DNA of 64,000 bases from Loripinus fragilis (Eukaryota > Mollusca > Bivalvia > Lucinida > Lucinidae): contig OZ026515.1 in assembly GCA_964019695.1 (NCBI GenBank), positions 145,627,152 through 145,691,151 of the forward strand, given 5' to 3'. Both the position numbers and the translations under genes were made by a program. The notes under the pieces were generated by a model, which made no database searches, was not told the origin of the DNA, and worked only from the letters and a program-made list of their open reading frames with translations. Positions 36,821 through 48,653 of the stretch are shown piece by piece. Numbering within the stretch: the first letter of the stretch is position 1; each line of letters opens with the position of its first letter.

Positions 36821-38125
36821 ATGTCAGAAGAGTATGCAGAAAATTGGGGAACAAGTGATTCGGGGGAAAATGAAGTGTCTTTGGAACATAGTACAAGCAA
36901 AGTTAATGAGCCAAAAACTGATATTGCCAAAGACGATGCAGAAAAATTGGGGACAAGTGATTCGGGGGAAAATGAAGTGTCTTTGGAGCATAGAACAAGC
37001 AAAGTTAATGCGCCAAAAACTGTTATTGCCAAAGAAGATGCAGAAAAATGGGGAACAAGTGATCCGGGGGAAAATGAAGTGTCTTTGGAGCATAGTACAA
37101 GCAAAGTTAATGAGCCAAAAACTGTTAATGCCAAAGACGATGCAGAAAAATTGGGAACAAGTGATTCGGGGGAAAATGAAGTGTCTTTGGAGCATAGAAC
37201 AAGCAAAGTTAATGCGCCAAAAACTGTTATTGCCAAAGACGATGCAGAAAAATTGGGAACAAGTGATCCGGGGGAAAATGAAGTGTCTTTGGAGCATAGT
37301 ACAAGCAAAGTTAATGAGCCAAAAACTGATGTTGACAAAGACGAGACTGAAAAATCAAAATCTGCGCTTACTGATGACAGCCAGAATAGAGAACAGCTTG
37401 AAAACAATCCAGAAAATACTCCAATGAACTTATTAAGTAATAATATCAGTGACAAGATAACAGAGAATGGAAATGCTCTGATACAGGATCGTTGTGAAAC
37501 TAACACCGATGACTGTGCCACAGGCCACAGGAAGGAGTCGGATTCTGCCGATAGTGTATATAGCTCAATGGTAAACCACAACACACGTTTGGACACTGTT
37601 TATAGTTTAGCGAATTCTCACACGAAGAACTGTACAACTGACAACGCTTTAGATGGACTCAATGAAAGACACCAGAGGAAAAATGTTGACTCTGCTCAAC
37701 CACAGGCTCAAGCAACACTGGAGAACGCCAGACGTGAAATGTTTAACCGCTTCGCAACATCCTTCAAAAATAAATTAGTAAAAGGAGATTTGTTTTCATA
37801 TACTAGCAGAACAAAGTCATCACAAGTTGGCCTTCGAATGAGAAAAAGACCCAAGCATGATTTACAAGCATCTAAAACTAGTTCTTTAAAGACAAAACAG
37901 TATAACTGTAATGTTAAGCCTCGGGATACCACTAATAATGTCTGTACATCGAGCGGAATCACATTTCGTAATACAATTTGTAGATGTTCCATCCATTCTT
38001 TGCCTATGGTGATGTTTTGTATGACATGTAACCTGGAGCGATGTCCACAGTGCATTTTAATATATGGAACCTGCAGAGGCCACACGCTTGAAGAATCGGA
38101 AACAGTGGCTACAAGGAGGAAACAG
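36821..38125 (+). CDS. TRIM-like protein exon 1: tandem repeats and B-box zinc finger
   Basis: First coding exon, 435 codons, of a plus-strand gene that leaves the right edge. The ATG at 36821 follows an in-frame TAA (36788-36790). Residues ~5-177 hold five 34-residue acidic, Ser/Thr-rich repeats (GTSDSGENEVSLEH core). Residues ~180-385 are low-complexity, polar and probably disordered, with a basic stretch near 350. A B-box-like zinc finger follows: Cys389, His392, Cys400, Cys403, Cys408, Cys411, Cys418, His421. Cys418 stands where B-box2 normally has His. Unlike classic TRIM proteins there is no RING before the B-box; an upstream exon supplying one would have to splice past the upstream stop. 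The exon ends AAACAG|GTATCT in phase 0. A role in ubiquitin transfer cannot be assumed without a RING; scaffold or innate-sensing roles known for B-box proteins are possible. Confidence 0.9.
36834..37350 (+). repeat. 102-bp in-frame tandem repeat, five units, inside TRIM-like exon 1
   Basis: Five units of 102 bp (34 codons); equivalent positions such as the TGAAGTGTCT motif recur exactly 102 bases apart. Units 1, 3 and 5 share EHSTSKVNEPKT while units 2 and 4 share EHRTSKVNAPKT, so the array grew by duplication of a 204-bp pair. Because the unit is a multiple of three, all frames repeat in register and long shadow open frames appear on both strands. Confidence 0.95.
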
Positions 38126-38502
38126 GTATCTGTTTTATATTCATGATTGTGTCATGCAGAATTGTTAACCCTTAAAAAGCCAATTGCTATACTTATAGTC
38201 TGTTTTGTCGTCTGCTGATATGTTTTGTGGCATCTTTGACAAACATTGTAAACCCAGATGAACTGCTCCTACAGGCGCCGCATTTAAGGGTTTACATATC
38301 GAGTGATTTTTCTCACTTGCTAAAGATTCTTGAATATTGGCTTGGTCGCTGACTGGATTGTGCACCTCTGAAATGTAGACAGATCAATAACACCGCTGGT
38401 AACCTCTAAGACAGTAGAGTTACGGGTGATTATGCGCTCAAAAGTATCAATTTTTTAGCGATAGTAATGCCATTTAACGTGCTGCTGGATACTGTATTAT
38501 TT

Positions 38503-38545
38503 AATAAAGATCATAAAACTTCAATGAAGTTTTATGATCTTTATT
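38503..38545. repeat. Perfect 21-bp inverted repeat, 1-base centre
   Basis: AATAAAGATCATAAAACTTCA then A then its exact complement, in TRIM intron 1. Confidence 0.95.
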
Positions 38546-38810
38546 TATTTCTTTTCCAAACTGATTGTTCTCAATCCAAAGCAAAAGTGATTAACAAAAC
38601 ATAGCTAAATGACTATCATTTTCTAAGGTTATTAGTAGACTTTGCTTTATTAAAATGTCCAAGATTTTACATAAATATCACCTAATGCTGTGCTTGCAAT
38701 AAGTGACGAGATGTTTCGGGATCTAAGATACATAGCTGCATAGGGACTATGCTGGTTTACTTTCAATGCCATTTCAAGTTCGGTCAATTGACTATTTATC
38801 TATATATTTA

Positions 38811-39592
38811 CCCACCAAAAAAAGAAACGCACCACTTAGAACTGTTCAACTCTCAGGAAGATCACAAGTGATAGGCCAATTTGGTTTATATCAGTGCAAA
38901 GGTGTGTCAGGTACTGCTGCGTCACACGCCTTGTGCAATCAGGCGACGAAATTGTGTTAAAGAAAATTGGTCATGAAGCAAGTGGGGGTCAAATCGTAAA
39001 GTCACATGAAATAAACACTTTTATAATGCTCTCTTACTGGATAAGTTCAAGCAATTAGATTCATCTCAGTAGACCAACTTGTACCCAAACACTTATTCTT
39101 TGCAACTTCTATCTTTAAATTAATCAATCGCGATCATTGAACACTAGGTAGCCTTTGTTTTGTGACTACACTTTGGATAACGATTCCACACTGGAGATAA
39201 ACCTTACAATCATTTAAAGATTTCAACATTGTTTTAATCAATTTAAATGATCCTTACTGATGAAAATGGATTTTGGAATAACAAAAAAGCACCAATAAAC
39301 ACATTGGTTGTCTCACATAACGACAGCATATCGTTTTCATACTTTGCTAATGTAAAACATATTCGGGGCATGTAGACAGTAGCGTTGAATTAACGCTTCC
39401 AAAACTTTTTTATCCTTCGTCTTGATGCGTTTGGTGCCAACACAGGGAAAGTACAGATATTGATCTAATTCACATTCAAGTTTTAGTAAAATTTGATCAG
39501 AAACGAATATTTCATGACAATTAACATTTTCGTATTAAAAGGAGATCTTAATGGGAAAATCGTAGTGGTGCGTTTCTTTTTTTTTTGTCGGG
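38811..39592. mobile_element. Mariner-type MITE, 782 bp, in TRIM intron 1
   Basis: TA at 38809 and 39593 flank CCCACCAAAAAAAGAAACGC and, reversed at the right, CCCGACAAAAAAAAAAGAAA; both continue into CGCACCACT. No transposase frame seen. Confidence 0.8.
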
Positions 39593-39733
39593 TATATATG
39601 TGACAACACAAAACAGCGATAGCCCTTTTTTTATTTAGTAGTCATGATTGACTACTTTGTCATGTGTTAACCCAAATCAGCACATACATATATACTTAAC
39701 TTAAAATCGCGTATTTGGCTAATTCTATTACAG

Positions 39734-39826
39734 AGTCTCCTGGCAGCATTAGAGAGTGTCTCCACCGACTTCAACAGACTAGATCACCATGTAAGGGATG
39801 CAACATTAGAGCTTCAAACCCTTGAT
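39734..39826 (+). CDS. TRIM-like protein exon 2 (coiled coil)
   Basis: Exon of exactly 31 codons, phase 0 at both ends, acceptor TCTATTACAG and donor GAT|GTAAGT. It encodes residues 436-466, starting SLLAALESVSTDFNRLDHHV. Heptad-like Leu/Val spacing directly after the B-box is the expected position of the TRIM B-box C-terminal coiled coil, which drives antiparallel dimers in the family. The preceding 1.6-kb intron contains a mariner-type MITE; the following intron is 12.8 kb. Found from splice sites and phase, as it is too short to give a long open frame. Confidence 0.85.
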
Positions 39827-40379
39827 GTAAGTTGATTTTATATTTGACGAGAATAAAAAAAGTACATAATACGTGACCAACAAAGGATCAGAATTATTGC
39901 CAGTCGATCCACTGCTACTACCCGCCATCCCAAAGTGGGCCATTCTGATCTCTCTTCAGCGTCAACAATTTGCTTTAAATGACAACTACTTTACATGGAT
40001 TCTCTGTTAGAATAAAAAAAAATCCCATAAGGGTCTGGCACGCTTCATCTAGGATTTTTCTCATTCTATGAGTGTTAGGCAGATTTGACACCCAAACAGC
40101 GAAACAAGCCTTAAAATTTCAAAATGACATCTGGTTACCATGGTAACCAGGGTTATTGATGTCAAGCTGATCTTTGTAGAAAATGCAAAGAAAAATGTGA
40201 AAAGTATGCATACTTGTCTGATCATTCCTTCAAAATACGTTCATCAAATTTCTTAAACTAACATACTTGTATACTATATCAACTTTGCTCTATGTAAGAG
40301 AATAGGAAAACATAAGGTATTTTACACACATGAGTAGCACGCGACTGTGAAAGTATGCTGATGTTGACAATGTTTAAAA

Positions 40380-41880
40380 TGTGGAAAAAATGGGACCTTT
40401 ACATATTTTGAAGCAGTCTCTGATAGCTTTTGCAACGGTGTAAAAAAAACACTGATATGAATATAACAAGCAATATGTCTTCTTTTGGAAACACCAAAAA
40501 CTGGATGGAGAAAATCTTCATTTAAGGTCCAGATCATAAAAACAACACATAAGTAAACATTTATAGCAATACTCAAATGGATGGAGAAATTCAAATGTAA
40601 AAATTTATGCCAAGTTCATCATGGTCATCAAATTTAGAAATTCAAAATGCAACAATCTGGGATTTTCACATGTTTTGGAACAATATTTGGATAGGTTCAT
40701 GAACGTTCATATAAAAACAACCAGTCTATGGATTAACAACCATTTAACAGTTAACAAAAGCAATACTCAAATGGACGAACATATTTAAAGGCCAAGGTCA
40801 ATGTTTAGATCATCAAAAGAAGTGTTTGAAAATGTGGAAAAACTGGAATTTTCATATGTTTTGGAACTACATTTGGACAGGTAAATGAAAGAAAGTAAAC
40901 AAACACTGCTCTATGGATTAAGAACAACACATGCGTAAGCAAAAGCAATAATCAAATTGATGATGAAATTTAAATGTATATGTCAACATCAATGTCATCA
41001 AATGCAGAAATTAAAAAAGCAGAAAAAACTGGGATTTTAACATGTTTTGGAAGAATATTTGGACTGGTACATGCAAGATTATAAGAAAACAGCTAGTATT
41101 TGGATTAAGAACTACACATCAGTTGATAAAAGCTATACTCAAATAGATGAATAAATTAAATGTGAAAATCAATGTAAAGGCCATCAAATGTAGGAATTCA
41201 AAATGCGTAAATTTTCACATGTTTGGAACAATATTTGGATAGGTACATGAAGGATTATTATAAAAGACATCTAGCCGCCTATGGAATGAGATTTATGAAT
41301 GTGTTATAGAAATTAATGCTCAAATTGATAAAATTATTTGAATATGAAGGTCAAGGTCATCAAATGTAGAATTCAGCATGGGGAAAACTGTGATTTTCAC
41401 ACGTTTTAGGACAATATTTGGAAAGGTACATGAAAGAAAATACAAAAACCACTGGTTTATTCACCAAGAACATCGCACATTACTAAAATGTTTGAAGATT
41501 TCTAAGTGTGATGGTCAAGGTCATCAAATGTAGGATTTTCAAAATGTGAACAAAAATTGCATTTTCACATGCTATGAAACAATATTTGGATTGGTAAATC
41601 AAAATGAGTAAGAAAGCAAACTACTAGTCCTTGCATTTAGTACAACATGTCAGTTAACAAAAGCATAGTAAAATGGATGAAGATATTTGATATTTAAAAA
41701 TATGACTGTCAAGGTCATCAAATGTAGAAATTAAAATATAGAGGAACGGGAATTTCATGTTTTTGGGACAATTTTAGAGTGCATATAATAAGTCACTGGT
41801 TCGAACATAACAAGCACAGTTTCAATTAGCAGTAGCAATGTCAAACAAGTACATTCAAAATGGTAAGGTCAATGTCAAGG
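40380..41880. repeat. Degenerate ~180-bp tandem array, orientation 1
   Basis: AAGGTCATCAAATGTAGAAA-like motifs recur near 40627, 40797, 40989, 41172, 41351, 41517 and 41709, with TTTTCACATGTTTTGGAACA and AATATTTGGATAGGTACATG following in each. TRIM intron 2; no gene seen. Confidence 0.85.
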
Positions 41881-41889
41881 TCACTAAAG

Positions 41890-42200
41890 GCCCGATGGCT
41901 TAGACAGCTGACCGTTCTAAGGTGATGGTTCTGTTGCTGTTGATCTATTGTTTAATGTACGACTTCCAATTGTTTGGGGGAGTTCTGTGTTTGTATTTGT
42001 TTTGTTATGTATTACTCAATGTTTATTCTAGTGTTGCAATCATCTGGAAGAGATGGCTGGTTGCTTTGCTATTATTGTCTTACAGATGTTTTGTTACTAT
42101 AAATGTTCTGTGGCTCTTCCTCACAGTGACGTGGGTTGGTCTGCAGTATGTGATTGTGGTACTTCCTGATCATACTCACTTACTTTTTGAAAAGATAAAA
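41890..42200 (+). mobile_element. SINE-like family B, copy 1
   Basis: GATGGCTTAGACAGCTGACC then TTCTAAGGTGATGGTTCTG at the head resembles a Leu/Ser tRNA D arm. The body ends TTCCTGATCATACTCACTTA. Shared with copies at 48303, 52084, 14245 (plus) and 13945 (minus). Contains an open hydrophobic frame (see findings). Confidence 0.65.
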
Positions 42201-42544
42201 ATTCGAATGTTCACATATTTTTGAAGACTTTATTGTTGGGTTTATGAAAAAATCTACAGAACTGGACAAAACAAATACTTACAATTCGTAACCATGGAAA
42301 TTGAGATTATTTGATCCAGTCCAACTGCAGCAGAAATTGAGAGGAGAAATTCTGAACGCTGCTCTATTGTGTTGTTGTTTTCTTGACATAAAGTAATTTT
42401 TAACAAAGGTATTGTTTATGTGATTGAGGCTACTACAACATTGCAACAACAGAATGATACAAGAACAAAATCATTATATTATACAAATAGTTCATAATCA
42501 TAATAAGGGTCTAAATATAGGGAAGTTTGGCAACATGTCAAATT

Positions 42545-43083
42545 TGTGAAAGTAAGTAAGGGTGCAAAGATCAGGAATCGATTCAATCAAGTACCACAAC
42601 TGAACCAGGATACCAATGGGAAAGTGACAAACTCACAGCAGACACCACAAACGAGAGCCAAGCGGTCAGCCCTTTCCCAGCAGGTGACCACAAAGCACAT
42701 ATAAACAGACGCACACAAAGACATAGCAAACACAAGACAGAACAAATACATAAAAGATCCACAAAAGAAGTACCGCCTTGGAACGGTCAGTAAAATATTT
42801 TACTGAAGGGCTTAAACCGGTTTACAGGCGCCAACCACATCCTTAATTCAGATGTGGACCAAGACACATAGATATTTGGTTTGCATGAAATACCCCTAAC
42901 TGATCAATGCATCATCTCCTAAAACATATCAGTCAAGATATAAAAGGAGATAAAGCAAAGATAAGGACTCAACAGTAAATAAAACTGAATACCTGAGCAA
43001 AAGAAATCCAACAGGTAAACCCCATTGGGCCCGACAAACAGCCAAAGTATCAGGCCCCTACCATCTCATCAAAAGATAAGTCT
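42545..43083 (-). mobile_element. 3' tail of the reverse transcriptase element
   Basis: Directly follows the RT stop codon (minus strand) and is the same ~540-bp sequence found without RT at many other places in the window. It ends near CTTTGCACCCTTACTTAC, the shared 3' end of the family. It therefore defines the tail-only repeats as 5'-truncated copies of this retroelement. Confidence 0.75.
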
Positions 43084-43755
43084 TTAAGTCGGAACCATCA
43101 TAGAGTCTGAAGTCCGACCCACCGGCGTGCAATTAAAGAGGAAAGCAAAGTTGCCAACCATGATTGGGTTGACTACCAAGCATGCAATCTGTTGCAATAC
43201 ATTAATGTTATAGCCAATCTTTTTATAATGGGAAAGTATTTTAATGAACTGCACTGAAAAATTATTAGAACCAACAATCTTCTTCAATTTATACACCAAG
43301 TCACCATAGAAATCAGGTTCCGAAAGTCCTTGGCGCAAGAGAGATGTTCTAGCAAAACGAATGAGTTGAGAGATATAGACTCCATAGGATGTAGAACGAG
43401 GAACATCACCATCTAAAAATGGGAAATTGACAATTTCAAAATCAAAGTCGTCACGTTTATCATAAATTTTGGTAGAAATAATATCATTAGAAATAGACAA
43501 ATGCAAGTCTAAAAATGCAGCTTCGGTATCAGAGGCATTGGCTTTATTTAGTTGGAGCTCTGAAGGGTATGTTTGACTTACCATATTGTCAAAAAAAACA
43601 TGATAAATATTTAGAATATCGTCCAAATATCTGGAAGTAGTGTTAAACGCATCAATAAGATCAGCCTGCTTATCATCAGAAAGAGACATCATAAAGTCCC
43701 TCTCATAACAAAACAGGAATAAATCTGCAACCAGGGGAACACAATTAGTGCCCAT
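43084..43755 (-). pseudogene. Reverse transcriptase C-terminal part, 5'-truncated retroelement (Penelope-like?)
   Basis: Open frame of 223 codons that is the C-terminal part of a reverse transcriptase. MGTNCVPLVADLF at the start and RYLDDILN near residues 42-49 (catalytic YxDD box) are visible; DDFDFEIVNFPFLDGDVPRS and YGVYISQLIRFAR follow. The PMG..PL and YLDD forms suggest Penelope-like elements rather than typical LINEs (YADD), but I cannot confirm the clade. The N-terminal RT motifs are missing because the element is 5'-truncated near 43760. Its non-coding tail continues to about 42548. The frame has no internal stop, so the insertion may be fairly young, yet it cannot be active alone. 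It lies in intron 2 of the TRIM-like gene, antisense to it. Confidence 0.8.
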
Positions 43756-44074
43756 AAGAATCCCAACTACAAAACTACAAAATTACACATATTTAGCTGT
43801 AACAGTAATTATGAACACTTTTGCAGAAGTTCTAAAGAAAATCACTCACGTGTTTAACTAAAGCAACGTATGAACCATTGAAAGTAGAAAACTGGATGGA
43901 GAAAATGAGGTTTGAAGGTCAATGTCATAAAATCTTTAATTACAAAAAAGTAGAGAAAAAAAACAGGGATTTTCAGCTACTTTGATCAAATTTGGCTAGT
44001 AATGCAGACAATGTCATAAGCAATCATTTTGCTATATATGACCTTCCTCCATCAAAAGTTGAAACAAAGGGGGA

Positions 44075-44650
44075 CGTGCATTAAGGGGCAAATTTGGCCC
44101 CCTTTGGAGCCAAAAACTGAAAGTTGCTTTTCACCAATTTCACCCAATTGGTTTATTAGAAGAATGGGCTAAGTGTAAAATTCTGGCATTTATTTTACTT
44201 TTTCCGTTGCTATGGTAACGAAAATGGCCAACAAAATAGGCTTAAGATAGAGAAATTATCTTTTTGAGCCAAATTTAAGGCTTTTTCAGACCGATTTTTT
44301 AAGAATTAGATATCAGCACAAGCAAATACCAAAACAAACTTTTAATATATTGTGTGCCGTGATAATATTCACCCTCTGTTAAAATATCTTTTTGGTATTT
44401 GCTTGTGCTCTATGTTAATTTCTTTGTCAAATGTCTTAAATTTGCTCCAAAATGGTCACTTTCCTATTTTTAGCCTATTTTGTCAGCCTTTTTTTGTTAC
44501 CATAGCAACGGTAAAAATAGAATCAATCCCAGACTTTAACACTTGGGCTATTGTTCTAATAAACTAATAAGAAGAAACTTGTGAAAATCAATTCTCATTT
44601 TTTGGCCTAATAGGGGGGGGGGGCTAAAATAGCCTCTTAATGAACTTACC
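44075..44650. repeat. Large foldback, ~250-bp arms
   Basis: Left arm contains CCGTTGCTATGGTAACGAAA and AGCACAAGCAAATACC; right arm contains their complements (GTTACCATAGCAACGG, GGTATTTGCTTGTGCT). Arms diverged ~20% by eye; centre ~60 bases. Confidence 0.85.
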
Positions 44651-44688
44651 CCTTTGAGTAACCAGCCATAGGCAGACTTATTAAAACC

Positions 44689-45902
44689 ATGTTATTAAAT
44701 ATTGCACAACAGTTTATGAAAGAAATGGTAAAAATTTATTTTGGTCTATTTAAAATTCAGGTGATTCTTAATAAATTGAAGTCAAGAGGTTTTCTAGCAT
44801 CTGGTCTGTCTACATATGATTTTTCTATTCTCTATACTACATTACCTCATAATCTAATAAAAGAAAAACTAACAGAATTAATTAAACAAAAATTTAACAG
44901 AGAGGGCTCATTTTATTTGGCTTGTAATGATAAAAATGCCTTTTTTACTTCTGAGCAACCTAAACGATATAAATTGTGGTCATGTCAGAAAATGTGTGAT
45001 GCGCTCCATTATCTTTTGGACAATATATTTATAAGATTTGGCTCGAAATTATATAGACAAATTGTGCGTATTCCAATGGGTACTTATTGTGCTCCTCTTG
45101 TTGCATAATTGTTTTTGTTTTGTTATGAGAGAGACTTTATGTTGTCTCTGTCAGACAATAATCAAGCTGATATTATTGAAGCTTTTTAACTCAACCTCCA
45201 GATATTTAGATGACTTACTTAATATTGATATTCCTTATTTTGAACAAATGATAGGGCAGATATATCCCACTGAACTTCAGTTAAATAAGGCAAATTCTTC
45301 TGATACTGAAGCTCCGTTTTTTGACTTGAACTTGTCAATAACAAATGGCATAGTTTCTTCTAAAATTTATGATAAACGGGATGATTTTAATTTTGAAATA
45401 GTAAATTTCCCATTTCTTGATGGAGATGTTCCTCGCTCTCCTTCCTATGGTGTATATATTTGTCAGCTTATTCGTTTAGCTAGAGTGTGTTCTAATGTTG
45501 CTGACTTCAACAACAGAAACGTATTTTTAACTGCTAAATTATTAAAGCAAGGTTAGAGATATCATAAAATTCGAAAAGCATTTTCTAAATTCTACCACAG
45601 ACATTCAGAGTTAATTATTAAATACAACATTGGGTTAAAATCTCTTCTGCAACAAGGCATATCAGAGCCTATATTTTATGGTGATTTAGTCTATAAATTC
45701 AAACGAATTGTTGGAAAGCCTAATTTTAGTGATCAATTCAAAAATATAGTAAAACGTTATATAAGAGTTGGATATAACTTGGTATATCATGCGACAGTCT
45801 GCATGCCTAGTTTTAAACCCAATCACGGTTTATAGCTATGGTTTCCTCTTTAATTGCACGACAGTGGGTCAGGCCTCAGACTCTATGACGGCTCTGACGT
45901 AA
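44689..45902 (+). pseudogene. Broken reverse transcriptase copy, same family
   Basis: Second, longer copy on the plus strand. One frame (to 45108) covers upstream RT motifs (LSTYDFSILYTTLPH, then IPMGTYCAPLVA). A frameshift and stop near 45105 move the reading to another frame, which carries RYLDDLLN and IVNFPFLDGDVPRSPSYGVY. A further stop lies at 45553-45555 and the frame then continues to a stop at 45900, matching the position of the other copy's terminator. About 60 bases of homologous tail follow before the ~180-bp array begins. Clearly decayed. It sits in TRIM intron 2 next to a large foldback. Confidence 0.8.
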
Positions 45903-47168
45903 AGCTTTAATCGATGGGTTGGTGCCTGATGCTTATCTGTAGCTGGACCCACCGTGGCTCAACTTGTGACATTGGCAATCAAGGGCATATTGGTAAATTG
46001 AAATCTTTCTTGCAATTTAGACATATAAGCAGCCATTATGAAAATATGTACACCCTCAATCAAAAAAGAAAGAAAGGGTACTTCAAATTTTGAACAATAA
46101 GACACACTTTTAAAATATTTGACCTTAACCACTGACCCCATAAGGATCATGTGTATATTTCAGGACCTTCATTGTACTACTCCAATAATATGCAGATCAT
46201 GTTCTGCAAACCTTACCGAAATTGGTTCAAATTAGCTAAAATTTCCTGTTTTTGTATTACATAGTTGAAACACTTGACCTTCAAATTTAATTTCTTGATC
46301 CATTTTGGTTTTGTCCATCATTAGTTGATACATTATCCTTTATAATCATTTTACTTATTTTCTAATCATCAAATTATTCTGCAATACCTACTTAAAATTA
46401 AAAAATCTGGTTTTCTGCACTTTTGAAAATAGAGATTTTTAAACCTATAGTTTGTTGCGCAGATTACAATAAACCACTTTTTTACATTTCGCAACTGTAG
46501 CTTTTGTGACCTTGACATTGTCCTTCAGATTTAATTACTTGGCCCATTTGGTTTTGCTTTAAATAGTTAATACATTACCCTTCATAACCTTATAACTTAT
46601 TTTCTCACCATCTTCTGCAATACCTGCCAAAATTGGTTAAAATTAGCTCACAATTCCTGTTTTTCTACATTTTGTAAAAAAATATTGTGTGACCTTGACC
46701 TCCGGATTTAAATTCATGATTCATTTTGTTTTTTTTTCTGTCAATAGAAGACACAATATCCTTTATAACCATATTACTTATTTTCTTGTCATCTTCTGCA
46801 ATTCTTATCAAAATCGTTTAAAATTAGATTTAAAAATACCTGTTTTTCTCCATTTTTTAAAATTTGTGACCTTAACATTGACCTTCAGATTTGAATTCCT
46901 ATAAAGTTTTTGTTGCTATAGATACACTATCCTTTATAACAATATTACTTATTTGCTTATCATCTTCTGCAATACTTACCAATATTGGTTAAAATAAGCT
47001 AAGAATCTACATTGTCTACATTTTTTCAAATAGAGATTTTGTGACCTTGACCCGATTTAAAGTGTTAATACATTTTGGTTTTGCTATCAATAGGAGATAC
47101 TTTATTCTTGATACCCATATTAGTTATTGTCTTATCATCTTCTGCAATACTTACCGAAATAGTTTATA

Positions 47169-47360
47169 GGGAGGGCAGTGGCTCACCCGTAGAGTGCTTG
47201 ACCCAAGACCGAGTAGCTGCGGGTTTTAGCCTTGCCTATGCACGACATATCGATCCTTGCTTAGTGTACTGGTTCAACCAAGGTTCAACCTAGAAAAATC
47301 CATTTCAAAATTACTGAAAATTTGTTGACGGGGACGTAAAGAATCAAATCAAACAAACAG
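47169..47360 (+). mobile_element. SINE with tRNA-like head
   Basis: GGCAGTGGCTCACCCGTAGA resembles a pol III A box region and GCGGGTTTTAGCC a B box. The body (TACTGGTTCAACCAAGG, TTGTTGACGGGGACG) and CAAA tail match the 24.7-kb SINE. Interrupts the ~180-bp array. Confidence 0.82.
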
Positions 47361-47734
47361 AACAATCAAAACCAAAAGTTTTCAAAATAGCTAAAATTTA
47401 CCACATTTGTACATATTTGGGGAAAAAAGAGAGTTTGTGACCTTGACCTTCAGATTTAAACTTGTGATCCATTTCGACGTTGCTGGCAATAGTAGATACA
47501 TTGTTCTCTATAACCATCTTCTGCAATACTTACCAATATTAGTTCAAATTAGCTAAAATCCATGTTTTTCTCCAATTCGGTTGTTGGTGTTGTATCCTAG
47601 TTTTGTGGTATGGATGTATTATGCCGTCTTTGGTCTAGTGATCATCTTATGCTTGTGCGCAGTTGGTTGCTTGACTTTGGATGTGCTCTTGTTGTGGCGA
47701 GTGTATTTGTTGTACTCTTGATTTAACTAAAGTA

Positions 47735-48302
47735 AGTAAAGGTGCAAAGATCAGGAATCGATACAATCAAGTACCACACCTGACCCAGGATACCAATGGG
47801 ACAGTGACAAACTCACAGAAGACACCACAAACGAGAGCCAAGAGGTCAGCCCTTTCCCAGCAAGTGACCACAAAGCACATATAAACAGACGCGCACAGAC
47901 ATAGCAAACACAAGTCAGAACAAAAACATAAAAGACCCACAAAAGAAGTACCGCCTTGGAACGGTCAGTAAAATATTTTACTGGAGGGCTTAAACTGATT
48001 TAACGGCGCCAACCTCACCCTTAATTCAGATGTGGATCAAGACACATAGATATTTGGTTTGCATGAAAGACCCCTAACTTATCAATGCATCATCTCCTAA
48101 AACATATAAATCAAGATTTAACAAGGAGATAAAGCAAGGATAAGGACTCAACAGTAAATTAAACTGAATACCGGAGCAAAAGAAATCCAACAGGTAAACC
48201 CCGGTGGGCCCGACAAACAGCCAAAGCATCAGGCCCCTACCATCTCATCAATAGATAAGTCTTTAAGTCGGAACCATCATAGAGTCTGAAGTCCGACCCA
48301 CC
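47735..48302 (-). mobile_element. Tail-only copy of RT retroelement with last ~13 RT codons
   Basis: Nearly full tail. The upstream limit retains GGTCGGACTTCAGACTCTAT, the final codons of the RT frame, so it is a 5'-truncated insertion. It interrupts the ~180-bp array and abuts a SINE-like copy at 48303. Confidence 0.75.
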
Positions 48303-48653
48303 GAATCTAGGGTGAAGGTTTGGCACTGGTAAAATGTATTAAGCACCCAGTGGATTAGGCTGCTGCTCTTTCTAGGGCGGTGGCTCTGTTGTTATTGATA
48401 TATTGTTTAACGTACTTCCCATTGTTTGTGGGGGTTCTGTGTTTGTCTTTGATTTGTTTTGCATTACTTTATGTTCAATCTAGTTTTGCAATCATCTTGA
48501 AGAGGAAGAGAATACTGTTTGCTTTGCTTTTATTGTCTTACAGATGTCTTGTTAATGTAAATGTTCTGTGGCTCTTCCTGACGGTACCATGGGTTGGTCT
48601 GCAGTGTATGATCGTGGTATTTCCTGATCATGCTCACTTTCTTTTTGAAAATA
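48303..48653 (+). mobile_element. SINE-like family B, copy 2
   Basis: Starts AATCTAGGGTGAAGGTTTGG, the same start as the 52084 copy, and ends TTCCTGATCATGCTCACTTT. It lies immediately after a retroelement tail and within the ~180-bp array. Confidence 0.7.

Noticed and set aside
36787..37596. Minus-strand 269-codon and plus-frame 197-codon open frames over the TRIM-like repeat
   Set aside because: The 102-bp unit is a multiple of three, so any frame open in one unit stays open in all. Only the plus frame that continues into the B-box and splices in phase is real.
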